DNA of 54,663 nucleotides, taken from positions 1-54,663 of the forward strand of contig CAKVOF010000004.1 in assembly GCA_934778125.1 (NCBI GenBank), given 5' to 3'. The notes beneath the pieces were generated by a model that did no database searches, had not been told where the DNA came from, and worked only from the letters and a program-made list of their open reading frames with translations. Shown here one piece after another: positions 33,709 to 42,518 of the stretch. This DNA comes from an uncultured Clostridia bacterium (GTDB lineage Bacteria > Bacillota > Clostridia > Christensenellales > UBA1242). Each line of letters starts with the position of its first letter. Within the stretch, counting starts at the first letter, position 1. The position numbers and the translations under genes are program-made.

Positions 33709-34413
33709 ATGAAAGTTTACGCAATTAGTGATTTGCATTTAAGCACAAATTGCCCAAAACCTATGAATATTTTTGGGCCTGTTTGGGATAATTACTTGCA
33801 AGATATTGAAAGAAGTTGGAAGAAAGTTACTAAAAAAGATATTGTTTTGATACCTGGGGATATTTCGTGGGCTATGAGATTTGAGCAAGCAATTCCAGAT
33901 TTGGAGTATATAGCTCATTTTAAAGGTACAAAAGTTATGATAAAGGGCAATCATGATTACTGGTGGAGCGGAATTTCAAATATGCGTGCTAATATGCCAA
34001 AATCAATTTATCCGCTTCAAAATGATTGCATAAAGTATGAAAATGTTATTATTTGTGGTTCGAGGGGCTGGGCATGTGCTGATGATAATGGAAGATTTAA
34101 AAGTGATGAAGATGAAAAAATCTACAAAAGAGAAGTGTTAAGAATGGGGCTTTCCCTTGATGCGATGGAAAGAACAAGAGAAGAAGGTGATGTTGTTATT
34201 GTAATGTGTCATTATCCGCCATTCAATAATAAATATCAATCAAATGAACTTAGTAAATTGTTTGAGGAGCATAAAGTTAATTATGTGGTTTATGGTCATC
34301 TTCATAACTATGATAAAAAACAAAAATTAAAATTCGAAAAAAATGGCATTAAGTATTTTTTAACATCTTGCGATTTGGTTAAAAATAGGCTTATTAAAAT
34401 ATGTGAGGTTTAA
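33709..34413 (+). CDS. Calcineurin-like metallophosphoesterase
   Basis: 234 residues from ATG 33709 (GGAG 6 nt upstream). All metal-binding motifs of the superfamily are present: ISDLHLS (5-11), PGDISWAM (about 50), KGNHDYWW (about 82), CHYPPFN (about 167) and VYGHLHNY (about 195). Cytosolic phosphohydrolase, substrate unknown; no signal or membrane segment. Its short GDISWAM variant is seen in uncharacterised Firmicute members. A hairpin follows directly. Confidence 0.85.
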   Translation: MKVYAISDLHLSTNCPKPMNIFGPVWDNYLQDIERSWKKVTKKDIVLIPGDISWAMRFEQAIPDLEYIAHFKGTKVMIKGNHDYWWSGISNMRANMPKSIYPLQNDCIKYENVIICGSRGWACADDNGRFKSDEDEKIYKREVLRMGLSLDAMERTREEGDVVIVMCHYPPFNNKYQSNELSKLFEEHKVNYVVYGHLHNYDKKQKLKFEKNGIKYFLTSCDLVKNRLIKICEV

Positions 34414-34446
34414 GTGGTTAGTGGGAATTCTAACCACTTATTTTTA
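34412..34446 (+). terminator. Terminator of the metallophosphoesterase gene
   Basis: Perfect 10-bp stem AAGTGGTTAG/CTAACCACTT (34412-34439) and T5. The first bases overlap the stop codon. Confidence 0.82.
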
Positions 34447-34556
34447 TGCATTTATTAAATGCAAAAAACTCAATTAGAACTTATGTTTGTTATAAATTTA
34501 TAATAAAACAGCAACTCTCAATATCTAGTGTTAAATTAGTAAATTAGGGAGAAAAG

Positions 34557-34599
34557 CACCTATATATTCCATTTTTTAGGGGAAATAGGTGTTATTTTT
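34557..34599 (+). terminator. Second terminator-like hairpin before the dcw cluster
   Basis: CACCTAT (34557-34563) pairs with ATAGGTG (34585-34591); inner TTCC/GGAA; followed by TTATTTTTT. It insulates mraZ from upstream transcription. Nothing else is seen between 34447 and 34650 except AT-rich DNA. Confidence 0.55.
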
Positions 34600-34662
34600 T
34601 GTTGAAAATTGTCTGAATATTTATTAAAAATATTTGTATTTTATTCAAAAATGTTTTTGTTT

Positions 34663-34705
34663 GTGGTTAAAAATGGTTGGAAGTGGTTAAAAAATATTAT
34701 ATAAT
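34663..34705 (+). promoter_or_regulatory. mraZ promoter with MraZ-type operator repeats
   Basis: Three direct repeats of RTGGT at exact 10-bp steps (GTGGT 34663, ATGGT 34673, GTGGT 34683). This matches the known MraZ-binding arrangement of short G-rich repeats spaced about one helical turn. The promoter TTGGAA (34677-34682), 17 bp, TATAAT (34700-34705) is interleaved with the repeats, so MraZ should repress its own operon. Confidence 0.75.
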
Positions 34706-34726
34706 ATATATGTCATTGGAGGAAGT

Positions 34727-35161
34727 ATGTTTTTTGGTGAATATCACTACCAGCTTGATGAAAAAAGTAGGTTAAGAATACCAAGTAAATTAAAAGCATC
34801 TCTTTCTAAAGAATATATTATCACAAAAGGAATAAACAATAGTTTGTTCATTTTTGGTAAAGAGTTCTTTGAAAGCGAGTTTTTAGCCAAACTTACAAGT
34901 GTTCCAACCTTTAGTGTTAGTGGTCAAAAACCAATTAGAGCGTTACTTAGTTCCAGTTTTGAAGTTGCTGAGGATTCTCAAGGAAGATTTCTTTTGCCAT
35001 CAACTTTAAAAGACTTTGCTAAAATTTCAAAAAATGTTGTTTTCATTGGTGTGGGCAATAGAATTGAAGTTTGGAGCGAAGAAAATTGGAACGAATATAA
35101 CAATGAAGATGGAAAAACATTTGATGAGATGGTGGAAAGTCTTTCGGAGTTCAATATTTAA
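34727..35161 (+). CDS. mraZ: Transcriptional regulator MraZ
   Basis: 144 residues with the two SpoVT/AbrB-like repeats of MraZ: YHYQLDEKSRLRIPSKLKA (5-23) and FEVAEDSQGRFLLPSTLKDF (about 82-101). Octameric DNA-binding protein that controls the division and cell wall cluster. GGAGG RBS. Its TAA overlaps the rsmH ATG by one base. Confidence 0.95.
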   Translation: MFFGEYHYQLDEKSRLRIPSKLKASLSKEYIITKGINNSLFIFGKEFFESEFLAKLTSVPTFSVSGQKPIRALLSSSFEVAEDSQGRFLLPSTLKDFAKISKNVVFIGVGNRIEVWSEENWNEYNNEDGKTFDEMVESLSEFNI

Positions 35162-36090
35162 TGATTGAATTCAAACACACACCAGTTTTACTTAACGAGT
35201 GTTTAGATTCACTTAATATTAAATCAAACGGAATATATGTTGATGGGACGTTTGGTGGCGGTGGTCATAGCTCTGAGATATTGAAAAGATTGACTACTGG
35301 AAAGCTAATTGGAATTGATAAAGATCAAGTTGCAATTTCAAATGCAAAAGAAAAGTTTAGTAAAAATGAAAATCTTATTTTAGTTCATAATGACTTTAAA
35401 AATTATGTGAAAATTTTAAATCAATTAGGAATTTCTAAAGTTGATGGAATTTTGCTAGATTTGGGAGTTAGCAGTTATCAATTAGACACCGAAAATAGGG
35501 GATTTTCTTATAGGTTTGATTCTGATCTTGATATGCGTATGGATCAAAGTCAAAGTTTAACGGCTAAGTTTGTTGTCAATAATTATACGAAGGCAGAGCT
35601 TGAGAAAATACTTTTCGCCTATGGTGAAGAACCTTATGCAAAAAAAATAGTTGCTGAAATTATAAAACAAAGGGAAATAAAAGAAATTTCAACAACAAAA
35701 GAACTCGTTGATATAATTGAAAAAGCGGTTCCAAAAAAGTTTGGCAATAGAAGTGTTTCAACAAAAACTTTTCAAGCAATTAGGATAGAAGTAAATAAAG
35801 AGCTAGAAGGCTTATATGATGTTTTAATGCAAATGATAGATTCATTAAATTTGGGCGGTAGGTTAGCGGTAATTACTTTCCATTCGCTTGAAGATAGAAT
35901 CGTTAAATCAGTGTTTAAATTGAGAAGCACAAATTGCATATGTGATAAATCATCACCAATATGTGTTTGTAATCATAAAGCTGAAGTTGAAAATTTAACA
36001 AAAAAACCAATAACAGCTAGTAAATTGGAGTTGGAAGATAATAAAAGAAGTTCAAGTGCAAAGTTAAGAGTAGTTGAAAAAATTCTTTAG
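35161..36090 (+). CDS. rsmH: 16S rRNA m4C1402 methyltransferase RsmH (MraW)
   Basis: 309 residues. SAM-binding motif DGTFGGGGHSSEIL (about 23-36), LLDLGVSSYQLD with the catalytic region near 103, and the family signature FHSLEDRIVK near 240. Methylates N4 of C1402 in 16S rRNA. Coupled to mraZ. Confidence 0.96.
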   Translation: MIEFKHTPVLLNECLDSLNIKSNGIYVDGTFGGGGHSSEILKRLTTGKLIGIDKDQVAISNAKEKFSKNENLILVHNDFKNYVKILNQLGISKVDGILLDLGVSSYQLDTENRGFSYRFDSDLDMRMDQSQSLTAKFVVNNYTKAELEKILFAYGEEPYAKKIVAEIIKQREIKEISTTKELVDIIEKAVPKKFGNRSVSTKTFQAIRIEVNKELEGLYDVLMQMIDSLNLGGRLAVITFHSLEDRIVKSVFKLRSTNCICDKSSPICVCNHKAEVENLTKKPITASKLELEDNKRSSSAKLRVVEKIL

Positions 36091-36101
36091 GGAGAATGGA
36101 A

Positions 36102-36683
36102 ATGGGTGCGTATAACAAAGTAGTTTTAAGTGAAACAGATAACAGCATTTTTAACAATGTTTCAAATTCAACTGTTTCAAAAGAAATGGAAAAATTTAAT
36201 AATTCTTATAGCACAGATAAAATCAAAGATATTTTCGATGCGTACGAAAACGTTGCAGTTTCTGAAGATGCTTTAAAGGAAAACTCTATTATTAGAACGA
36301 ATGTTGTTTCTAATACTGTTTCGAATGTGTCTTTTAAGCAAAAACTATTTTTGATTGGCGCAACATTAATATGTTCAATTATGCTATTTCTTGCAGTCTT
36401 TAATATATTTGTAATAAACAACACTTATAAAGACATAAATATATTACAAGATAACATTGTGAGCGAAGAAAAAACATATTATGACCTATATAAAGATTGG
36501 TCAACAGCAACCAATAGTTCTGGGATTGAAAGCGAATTAGCTAATGCTGGATATTCAAATGTTGATTCAGATCAAATAATTTCATTGGAAGTTGGAGATT
36601 TGAAAGATGTTAAAGATTTAAAGGGAGCAACAAATTGGTTCGATAGCGTTTGCAATTTTATCAGTTCTATATTTGGGAGATAA
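36102..36683 (+). CDS. ftsL: FtsL-like divisome protein
   Basis: 193 residues from ATG 36102 (GGGAG 7 nt upstream; ATG 36096 is too close). About 75 polar cytosolic residues, one transmembrane helix (about 79-103) and a short extracytoplasmic coiled coil. It sits between rsmH and the PBP exactly where ftsL belongs. Sequence is not conserved enough to recognise on its own. The cytosolic part is longer than usual. The C terminus (FDSVCNFISSIFGR) looks amphipathic. Confidence 0.7.
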   Translation: MGAYNKVVLSETDNSIFNNVSNSTVSKEMEKFNNSYSTDKIKDIFDAYENVAVSEDALKENSIIRTNVVSNTVSNVSFKQKLFLIGATLICSIMLFLAVFNIFVINNTYKDINILQDNIVSEEKTYYDLYKDWSTATNSSGIESELANAGYSNVDSDQIISLEVGDLKDVKDLKGATNWFDSVCNFISSIFGR

Positions 36684-36688
36684 AAAAA

Positions 36689-38593
36689 TTGCATAACAAT
36701 TCAATATATAAGTTACAAAAGAGAGTTATGGCCATATTTATGGCAATTGCTCTCATTTTTTTATTAATTGCAGTTAGGCTTTTCTATGTTCAAGTTATTA
36801 AAGGAAAGTGGCTTCAAGCGAAAGCAAGTGAACAGTGGTATAGAGATTTACCATTGAATGCAAAGCGTGGTGATATAACTGATACTAATGGTGTTGTTAT
36901 GGCAACGAGTTACACAACCTATGATTTGTATGTTAGACCAAGTATGGTTAAAGATGCAAATGCTGTTGCTCTTGCACTACATAATGCATTGAACATAGAC
37001 ATAAACACGTTGCTGACCAAAGTAAATAATAAAAAAGTTAGTGAAGTGTTAATACAAATGCAGGTTTCTAGTGAAGTTGCAAATTCAATTGTTAAACAAA
37101 AACTTGATGGAGTTTTGCTTTCCGAAAACACAAAAAGATTTTATCCATATGGTGATTTGGCAACTCAGGTGCTTGGTTTCACAACGATAGACAATAACGG
37201 ACAAGCGGGAATTGAAGCATACTATAATAATTATTTAACTGGAATTAATGGATATGTTTTAAATGAAAGTGATGTTAAAGGGGTGAAACTTGATAACACT
37301 CTAACCACATATGTTCCAAGTATTTCGGGGTGTAATGTGGAGCTAACAATTGATGTTAATATTCAATCGTTTTGTGAAAATGCACTAAATCAATTGGTTG
37401 CAGATCATAAACCTAAAACAGCATCTGCAATTTGTATGAATGCGAAAACAGGTGAAATTTTAGCTATGAGTAGTAAGCCAAGCTTTAATTTGAATGATCC
37501 ACCAAGAACTGATGTTTCAAAACTTATGCAAGATGTTAAAAACTTGAGCATTGTTGATGTATATGAGCCAGGTTCAACATTTAAAGTTTTAACAATGGCA
37601 TCGGCTATTGATAATGGCGTTGCTCATTTAAGTGATGGGTTTTATTGCCCGGGCTTCACAACTGTTGATGGTGAAAAAATTAAGTGCTGGAAGTCTGTTG
37701 GTCATGGTAGCCAAGATTTAACTGATGGTCTTTGCAATAGCTGTAACTGCGTTTTTTGCGACTTAGCCTTAAGGCTTGGTTACGATAAAATGTATGAATA
37801 CTTTGAAAAGTATGGCCTAGGAAATTTACTTGGAGTTGATTTTTTAGGTGAGAGTGGCGGAATTTTAATGGATAAAAATTCTGCTAAAAATGTTGATTTA
37901 GCAAGAATGGGATTTGGGCAAGCAATCGCAGTAACTCCACTTCAAGAGATAACAGCAATTTGCAGTGTGCTTAATGGCGGAAATTTAATGCAACCATATT
38001 TTGTTAAAAGTGTTACAGATTCAAATGGAAATATCGTTTTTGAAAACACGCCATCAATTAAAAATAAAACAGTTTCAAAAGATACTAGTGATAAAATCAA
38101 AGTTATGTTTGAAGAAGTTGTTAAACACTATGTTGGCATAGGAACATTTATCCCGGGTTATAGAGTTGGTGGCAAAACAGGAACAAGCCAAAAATATGAG
38201 AATGGAAAAATTAATGGGAAATATATAGCATCATTTATTGGCGGATTTCCTGCCGATGATCCGGAGTATGTTGTTTTGATTATAGCTGATGAACCTAGTA
38301 TGGGGAATTATTATGGGAGTGTTGTTGCAACTCCATATGCGAAACTTATCTTTGAGGATATTATAAAATATAAAAAAATTACACCTGAAAACTTGGAAGA
38401 AGATTTAAAAAAGATGGAGAGAAATATTGAAGTCCCAAATTTAGTTGGATTGAGTTTAACGGAAGCCGTTGCTAGAATTGTGTCATTAGGATTACAATAT
38501 GAAATTCAAGGTGAGGGTGATATTGTTAAAATGCAATCAATAACGCCAAATGAATTGGTGTATTTAAATTCGCTAATAGTTATAACAATGTGA
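36689..38593 (+). CDS. Class B penicillin-binding protein with PASTA domain (SpoVD/PBP2-type)
   Basis: About 634 residues from TTG 36689 (GGGAG 9 nt upstream); an upstream start at 36650 would overlap ftsL. N-terminal transmembrane helix, dimerisation domain (KRGDITDTNGVVMATS), transpeptidase domain with the SxxK nucleophile in EPGSTFKVLT, SxN-type motif SCNCVFCD and KTGTS, and one C-terminal PASTA domain (VPNLVGLSLTEAVARIVSLG). Cross-links septal or cortex peptidoglycan together with FtsW. It is the only PBP in the cluster, so it may serve both vegetative division and the spore septum. Confidence 0.9.
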   Translation: MHNNSIYKLQKRVMAIFMAIALIFLLIAVRLFYVQVIKGKWLQAKASEQWYRDLPLNAKRGDITDTNGVVMATSYTTYDLYVRPSMVKDANAVALALHNALNIDINTLLTKVNNKKVSEVLIQMQVSSEVANSIVKQKLDGVLLSENTKRFYPYGDLATQVLGFTTIDNNGQAGIEAYYNNYLTGINGYVLNESDVKGVKLDNTLTTYVPSISGCNVELTIDVNIQSFCENALNQLVADHKPKTASAICMNAKTGEILAMSSKPSFNLNDPPRTDVSKLMQDVKNLSIVDVYEPGSTFKVLTMASAIDNGVAHLSDGFYCPGFTTVDGEKIKCWKSVGHGSQDLTDGLCNSCNCVFCDLALRLGYDKMYEYFEKYGLGNLLGVDFLGESGGILMDKNSAKNVDLARMGFGQAIAVTPLQEITAICSVLNGGNLMQPYFVKSVTDSNGNIVFENTPSIKNKTVSKDTSDKIKVMFEEVVKHYVGIGTFIPGYRVGGKTGTSQKYENGKINGKYIASFIGGFPADDPEYVVLIIADEPSMGNYYGSVVATPYAKLIFEDIIKYKKITPENLEEDLKKMERNIEVPNLVGLSLTEAVARIVSLGLQYEIQGEGDIVKMQSITPNELVYLNSLIVITM

Positions 38594-38741
38594 TTAGTTG
38601 TATTTAAGAAAAATGTTGATTAAAAGATAATATTTAGAAATATTGTTGAGTGAGAAAAATAACATCTTTATTTAAAATAAATTTAATTTATGTTAAATTT
38701 TTAATATATTAAAATATATTAAATGAAATAAGGAAACAAAT

Positions 38742-40187
38742 ATGAAATTAAAAGAAATCATTAATAAAATCAATTACAGAGAGTTTAAAAATGCTAAAGA
38801 TATGGAAATAGAATTCTTGTGTCAAGATTCAAAATGTTGCGAAGATGGAGCTCTTTTTATATGTTTGCATGGGGAAAAATTTAATGGCGAAGATTTTGTT
38901 TTTGATGCTATATCAAATGGGGCAAAAGCAATAGTCACAGAAAATTATTTAAGTGAACACAGCATTCCTCAAATTATAGTTGAAGATGCAAGGCTTGCTA
39001 TGACTGAAATTGCGCGTGTGTTTTATGATTATCCTGATAATGATCTAAAAATCGTATCAGTAGTTGGGACGAACGGAAAGACAACAACTAGTATGGTGTT
39101 ATGCAAAATACTAGAGGATTATGGCAAAAGGGTAGGTGTTATTGGCACAAACGGGGTATATATGGGTGACTTGCAATTACCAAGTGAACTCACAACTCCA
39201 GATCCAATTGAATTATACTACACGTTTGATCAAATGCGGTTACTTGGTTTTGAATATGTTATTATGGAAGCAAGTGCACATGCTATTTATTTAAGAAAGT
39301 TATATAAAATGAAAAATGTGGCAACAATTTTTACAAATATATCTAACGAACACTTAGATTTTTTTGAAACGATGGAAGAGTATTCAAATACAAAAATGAA
39401 TTATGTTAATTCTAAAAATAATGAATTTATGGTTGTTAATATAGATGATGAATATGGAAGAAAAATTATCAAAGATGCAAAAATTAAATACACAACATAT
39501 GGAATATTCAACCCGGCATCAACATTTGCAATAGATATAAAAACGAGTATGAAAGGCAGTAGTTTTATTTGCAATTCTGAAGATGACATTTTTAAAGTGC
39601 AATCTAAACTTGTAGGTGATTTTAATATTTACAACATGCTTGGGGCAATAGCATGTGCTAAATATTTAGGAGTGCCATCTAATGTGATTGTGAAGGCTTT
39701 ATGTAAGATGAATAGAGTTGATGGAAGATTTAATGTTTTTGAGATGAGTAAGAATAGAAAAGTTATTGTGGATTTTGCACACACTCCAGATGGCTTTGAT
39801 AAAACCTTGGGGCTTATTAAAAAATTGAGAAGAGGAAAAATTATAACGCTTTTTGGTTGTGTTGGCTATAGCGATTCAAAAAAGAGAAAAGAAATGGGAG
39901 AGGTTGCGAGTTTATATTCAGATAGAATTGTTATAACAACTGATAATCCCAAGAACACAGACTTTAATTTAATAAATTCAGACATAATAAAGGGAATAAA
40001 CGCATCTAAAGATATCGACATAATTTATGATAGAAAAAAAGCGATAGAATTTGCAATGGGGCTAATGAAAACAAACGATACATTAGTACTTCTTGGAAAA
40101 GGTGCTGAAAAGTATCAAAAGGTTGATAATAGTTTAGTTTATTATAATGAACTTGAGTTTGTTGGAAAAATAATTGATAAATATTAG
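38742..40187 (+). CDS. murE: UDP-MurNAc-tripeptide synthetase MurE
   Basis: 481 residues. P-loop GTNGKTTTSMVL (about 108-119), the central-domain carboxylate segment (ASAHAIYL), and the C-terminal domain with VDFAHTPDGFDKTL. Adds the third amino acid to the stem peptide. The specificity loop reads TTDNPKNTDFN, so the DNPR motif of diaminopimelate-adding enzymes is DNPK here. Own 148-bp leader; AAGGAAA RBS. murF, which often follows, is absent. Confidence 0.93.
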   Translation: MKLKEIINKINYREFKNAKDMEIEFLCQDSKCCEDGALFICLHGEKFNGEDFVFDAISNGAKAIVTENYLSEHSIPQIIVEDARLAMTEIARVFYDYPDNDLKIVSVVGTNGKTTTSMVLCKILEDYGKRVGVIGTNGVYMGDLQLPSELTTPDPIELYYTFDQMRLLGFEYVIMEASAHAIYLRKLYKMKNVATIFTNISNEHLDFFETMEEYSNTKMNYVNSKNNEFMVVNIDDEYGRKIIKDAKIKYTTYGIFNPASTFAIDIKTSMKGSSFICNSEDDIFKVQSKLVGDFNIYNMLGAIACAKYLGVPSNVIVKALCKMNRVDGRFNVFEMSKNRKVIVDFAHTPDGFDKTLGLIKKLRRGKIITLFGCVGYSDSKKRKEMGEVASLYSDRIVITTDNPKNTDFNLINSDIIKGINASKDIDIIYDRKKAIEFAMGLMKTNDTLVLLGKGAEKYQKVDNSLVYYNELEFVGKIIDKY

Positions 40188-40194
40188 GTGAAAT

Positions 40195-41199
40195 TTGAAA
40201 ATAGCATTAATAGCAATCATAGTTGGATTTTTTGTAAGTTTAATACTATCACCATTAATTATTAAAATAATTAAGATGTTAAAAAGTGAGCAAAATGTTT
40301 TAGAGTATGTTGAAAACCATAAAGAGAAAAACGGAACACTCACTTTAGGTGGCTTGATTTTTATTATAAGCTCGGGCATAACTTTTTTCATATTCAATAA
40401 AAGCAACTCAATTATGGGTAATGTGGCCTATGCTGTTAGTGTTAGCTATGGCTTACTTGGCTTCTTAGATGACTTTATTAAAATTAAGTGCAAACGAAAT
40501 ATGGGGCTTAGGGCTTATCAAAAAGCACTAGGTCAAATTGGAATTGCACTTATAATTGCTATTTTTGCATATAGATTTAATTTGATTGGGAGTGAAATAC
40601 TAATTCCATTCACAAATGTTAAATTTGATATAGGCTTTTGGATTATTCCATTCATTGTTATTTTTTATCTGGCTGTAACAAATTCTGTAAACTTAACTGA
40701 TGGGCTTGATGGGCTCGCTGGTGGAGTTAGCTTTGTTGTTATATTTTCATTTATTCCAATCATATCAATGTTAGTAACTAACTTTGAAAACGTTGGAGAG
40801 TCTAGCGTTTTGATTGATGAATATAAAAACCTTATGATATTATGTGGGGCAATGTGTGGTGGATTATTAACATTTTTAATTTTGAATTCGAACCCAGCTA
40901 AAATATTTATGGGTGACACAGGTTCTCTTGCGCTTGGTGGGTTAATTGCTTCAATTTTAACATTCACTAGAGAGTATTTTTTAATATTTGTGGTTGGATT
41001 CGTGTTTGTTGCAACGGTTTTTAGTTCGGCACTTCAAGTTGTTTGGTATAAAATTACGAAAAAAAGAGTGTTTAAAATGGCACCACTACATCATCATTTT
41101 GAGTTGTGTGGTTTTAAAGAAACTAAAATTGTTTCAGCGTATATTATTGTTACGATTATTTTAAATGTTTTGAGTGTTGTTTTATTTATGGGAGTGTGA
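40195..41199 (+). CDS. mraY: Phospho-MurNAc-pentapeptide transferase MraY
   Basis: 334 residues, about ten transmembrane helices. Diagnostic motifs: LGFLDDFIK with paired Asp, NSVNLTDGLDGLAGG, FMGDTGSLALGG and the final APLHHHFELCGFKE. Makes lipid I at the membrane. Starts at TTG 40195, 8 bp after murE. Its stop overlaps the murD ribosome binding site. Confidence 0.95.
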   Translation: MKIALIAIIVGFFVSLILSPLIIKIIKMLKSEQNVLEYVENHKEKNGTLTLGGLIFIISSGITFFIFNKSNSIMGNVAYAVSVSYGLLGFLDDFIKIKCKRNMGLRAYQKALGQIGIALIIAIFAYRFNLIGSEILIPFTNVKFDIGFWIIPFIVIFYLAVTNSVNLTDGLDGLAGGVSFVVIFSFIPIISMLVTNFENVGESSVLIDEYKNLMILCGAMCGGLLTFLILNSNPAKIFMGDTGSLALGGLIASILTFTREYFLIFVVGFVFVATVFSSALQVVWYKITKKRVFKMAPLHHHFELCGFKETKIVSAYIIVTIILNVLSVVLFMGV

Positions 41200-41201
41200 G
41201 T

Positions 41202-42518
41202 ATGGATAATTATAAAAATGTTTTGATTTACGGTTATGGGAAGAGTGGAAAAAGTATCGAAAAACTGCTAAAGATTCAAAAAGTGGATTACAAAATATAT
41301 GATGAAAATATAAAACTAAGTGGTGGCAATTACTTATCTAAAGTAACAAAGAGCGAACTTAAATTGTTTGATTTAATAGTAGTGTCTCCTGGAGTATCAC
41401 TAAATAACAAATCTTTAAAACTAGCAAAATCAATGGGGATTAAGATAATTGGAGAATTGGAGTTTGGATATCAAAATATTAATAAAAATTTAATCTCTGT
41501 TACTGGTACTAACGGAAAAACAACAACAGTAACATTGATAAATGAAATTTTAAAAAATAAATATAACTCTTGTGTTGCTGGAAATATAGGAACTCCGCTA
41601 ACTGACATTGCTTTAAATAATAGTGATTGTAATTGCGTTGTGTGTGAGGTTAGTTCATTTCAATTAGAAACAATTGATCAATACAAATCAAACATAAATG
41701 TTTTATTAAACATTGGAGATGACCATTTAGATAGATATGGGAACATAAAAAAATACGCTAAAGCTAAATTTAGATTGTTTGAAAACAACACAGAAAACAC
41801 AATTAATATTCTAAATTTTGATGATGAAATAACTAAAGAGTGGTTAGGTAAAATTAAAGGCGTTAAGTACTACTTTAGTTTAAGCAATGAATGCAAAGGT
41901 GTTTATTTAAAAGATGATCAAATAATTGTGAACACAACCAAGCAAAAGAGAGTACTATGCAAATTGTCTGAGTTCGATTTTCCTAAGTTGTTTTTAGAGG
42001 ATATTATGGCTTGTGTGTTAGTTTCAGTTATTATGAATATAGATGACAATAGTATTATCAAAACAATAAAGGGCTTTCAACTCTTGCAATCAAGAGTTGA
42101 AAAAGTTGGAGAGTTTAATGGGGTTACATATATAAACGATAGTAAGGCAACAAATATGCATGCAGTTTTGGCTTGTGTTAAATCAATAGATTCTGACATT
42201 ATTCTTATGCTTGGTGGCAGAAACAAGGGGTTTAATTTTAAAAATCTAATTAGGAATTTGCCAAATAATGTTAAATCGATTTTATGCTTTGGTGAGTGTG
42301 GAAATGCAGTTTATAAATCTGTTATAAAAAATTCATCTATTCAAGCTTATATATTGCCAACACTTGATGAAGCAATAAATAAAGCTTGGGCTATAGCTTG
42401 GAGTGGATCAAGTGTGGTGCTATCGCCAGCGTGTGCTAGTTTCGATGAGTTTAATAGTTATTCAGAGCGTGGCGAGTTTTTCAAAAATAAAATATTAAAA
42501 TTGGGTAGTCAAAAATGA
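41202..42518 (+). CDS. murD: UDP-MurNAc-L-Ala:D-Glu ligase MurD
   Basis: 438 residues from ATG 41202 (GGGAGTG 6 nt upstream). N-terminal Rossmann-like domain (IYGYGKSGKSIEKLL), P-loop VTGTNGKTTTVTLI, central EVSSFQLETI, and C-terminal YINDSKATNMHAVLAC. Adds D-glutamate to UDP-MurNAc-L-Ala in the cytosol. Overlaps ftsW by 4 bp (ATGA). Confidence 0.95.
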   Translation: MDNYKNVLIYGYGKSGKSIEKLLKIQKVDYKIYDENIKLSGGNYLSKVTKSELKLFDLIVVSPGVSLNNKSLKLAKSMGIKIIGELEFGYQNINKNLISVTGTNGKTTTVTLINEILKNKYNSCVAGNIGTPLTDIALNNSDCNCVVCEVSSFQLETIDQYKSNINVLLNIGDDHLDRYGNIKKYAKAKFRLFENNTENTINILNFDDEITKEWLGKIKGVKYYFSLSNECKGVYLKDDQIIVNTTKQKRVLCKLSEFDFPKLFLEDIMACVLVSVIMNIDDNSIIKTIKGFQLLQSRVEKVGEFNGVTYINDSKATNMHAVLACVKSIDSDIILMLGGRNKGFNFKNLIRNLPNNVKSILCFGECGNAVYKSVIKNSSIQAYILPTLDEAINKAWAIAWSGSSVVLSPACASFDEFNSYSERGEFFKNKILKLGSQK

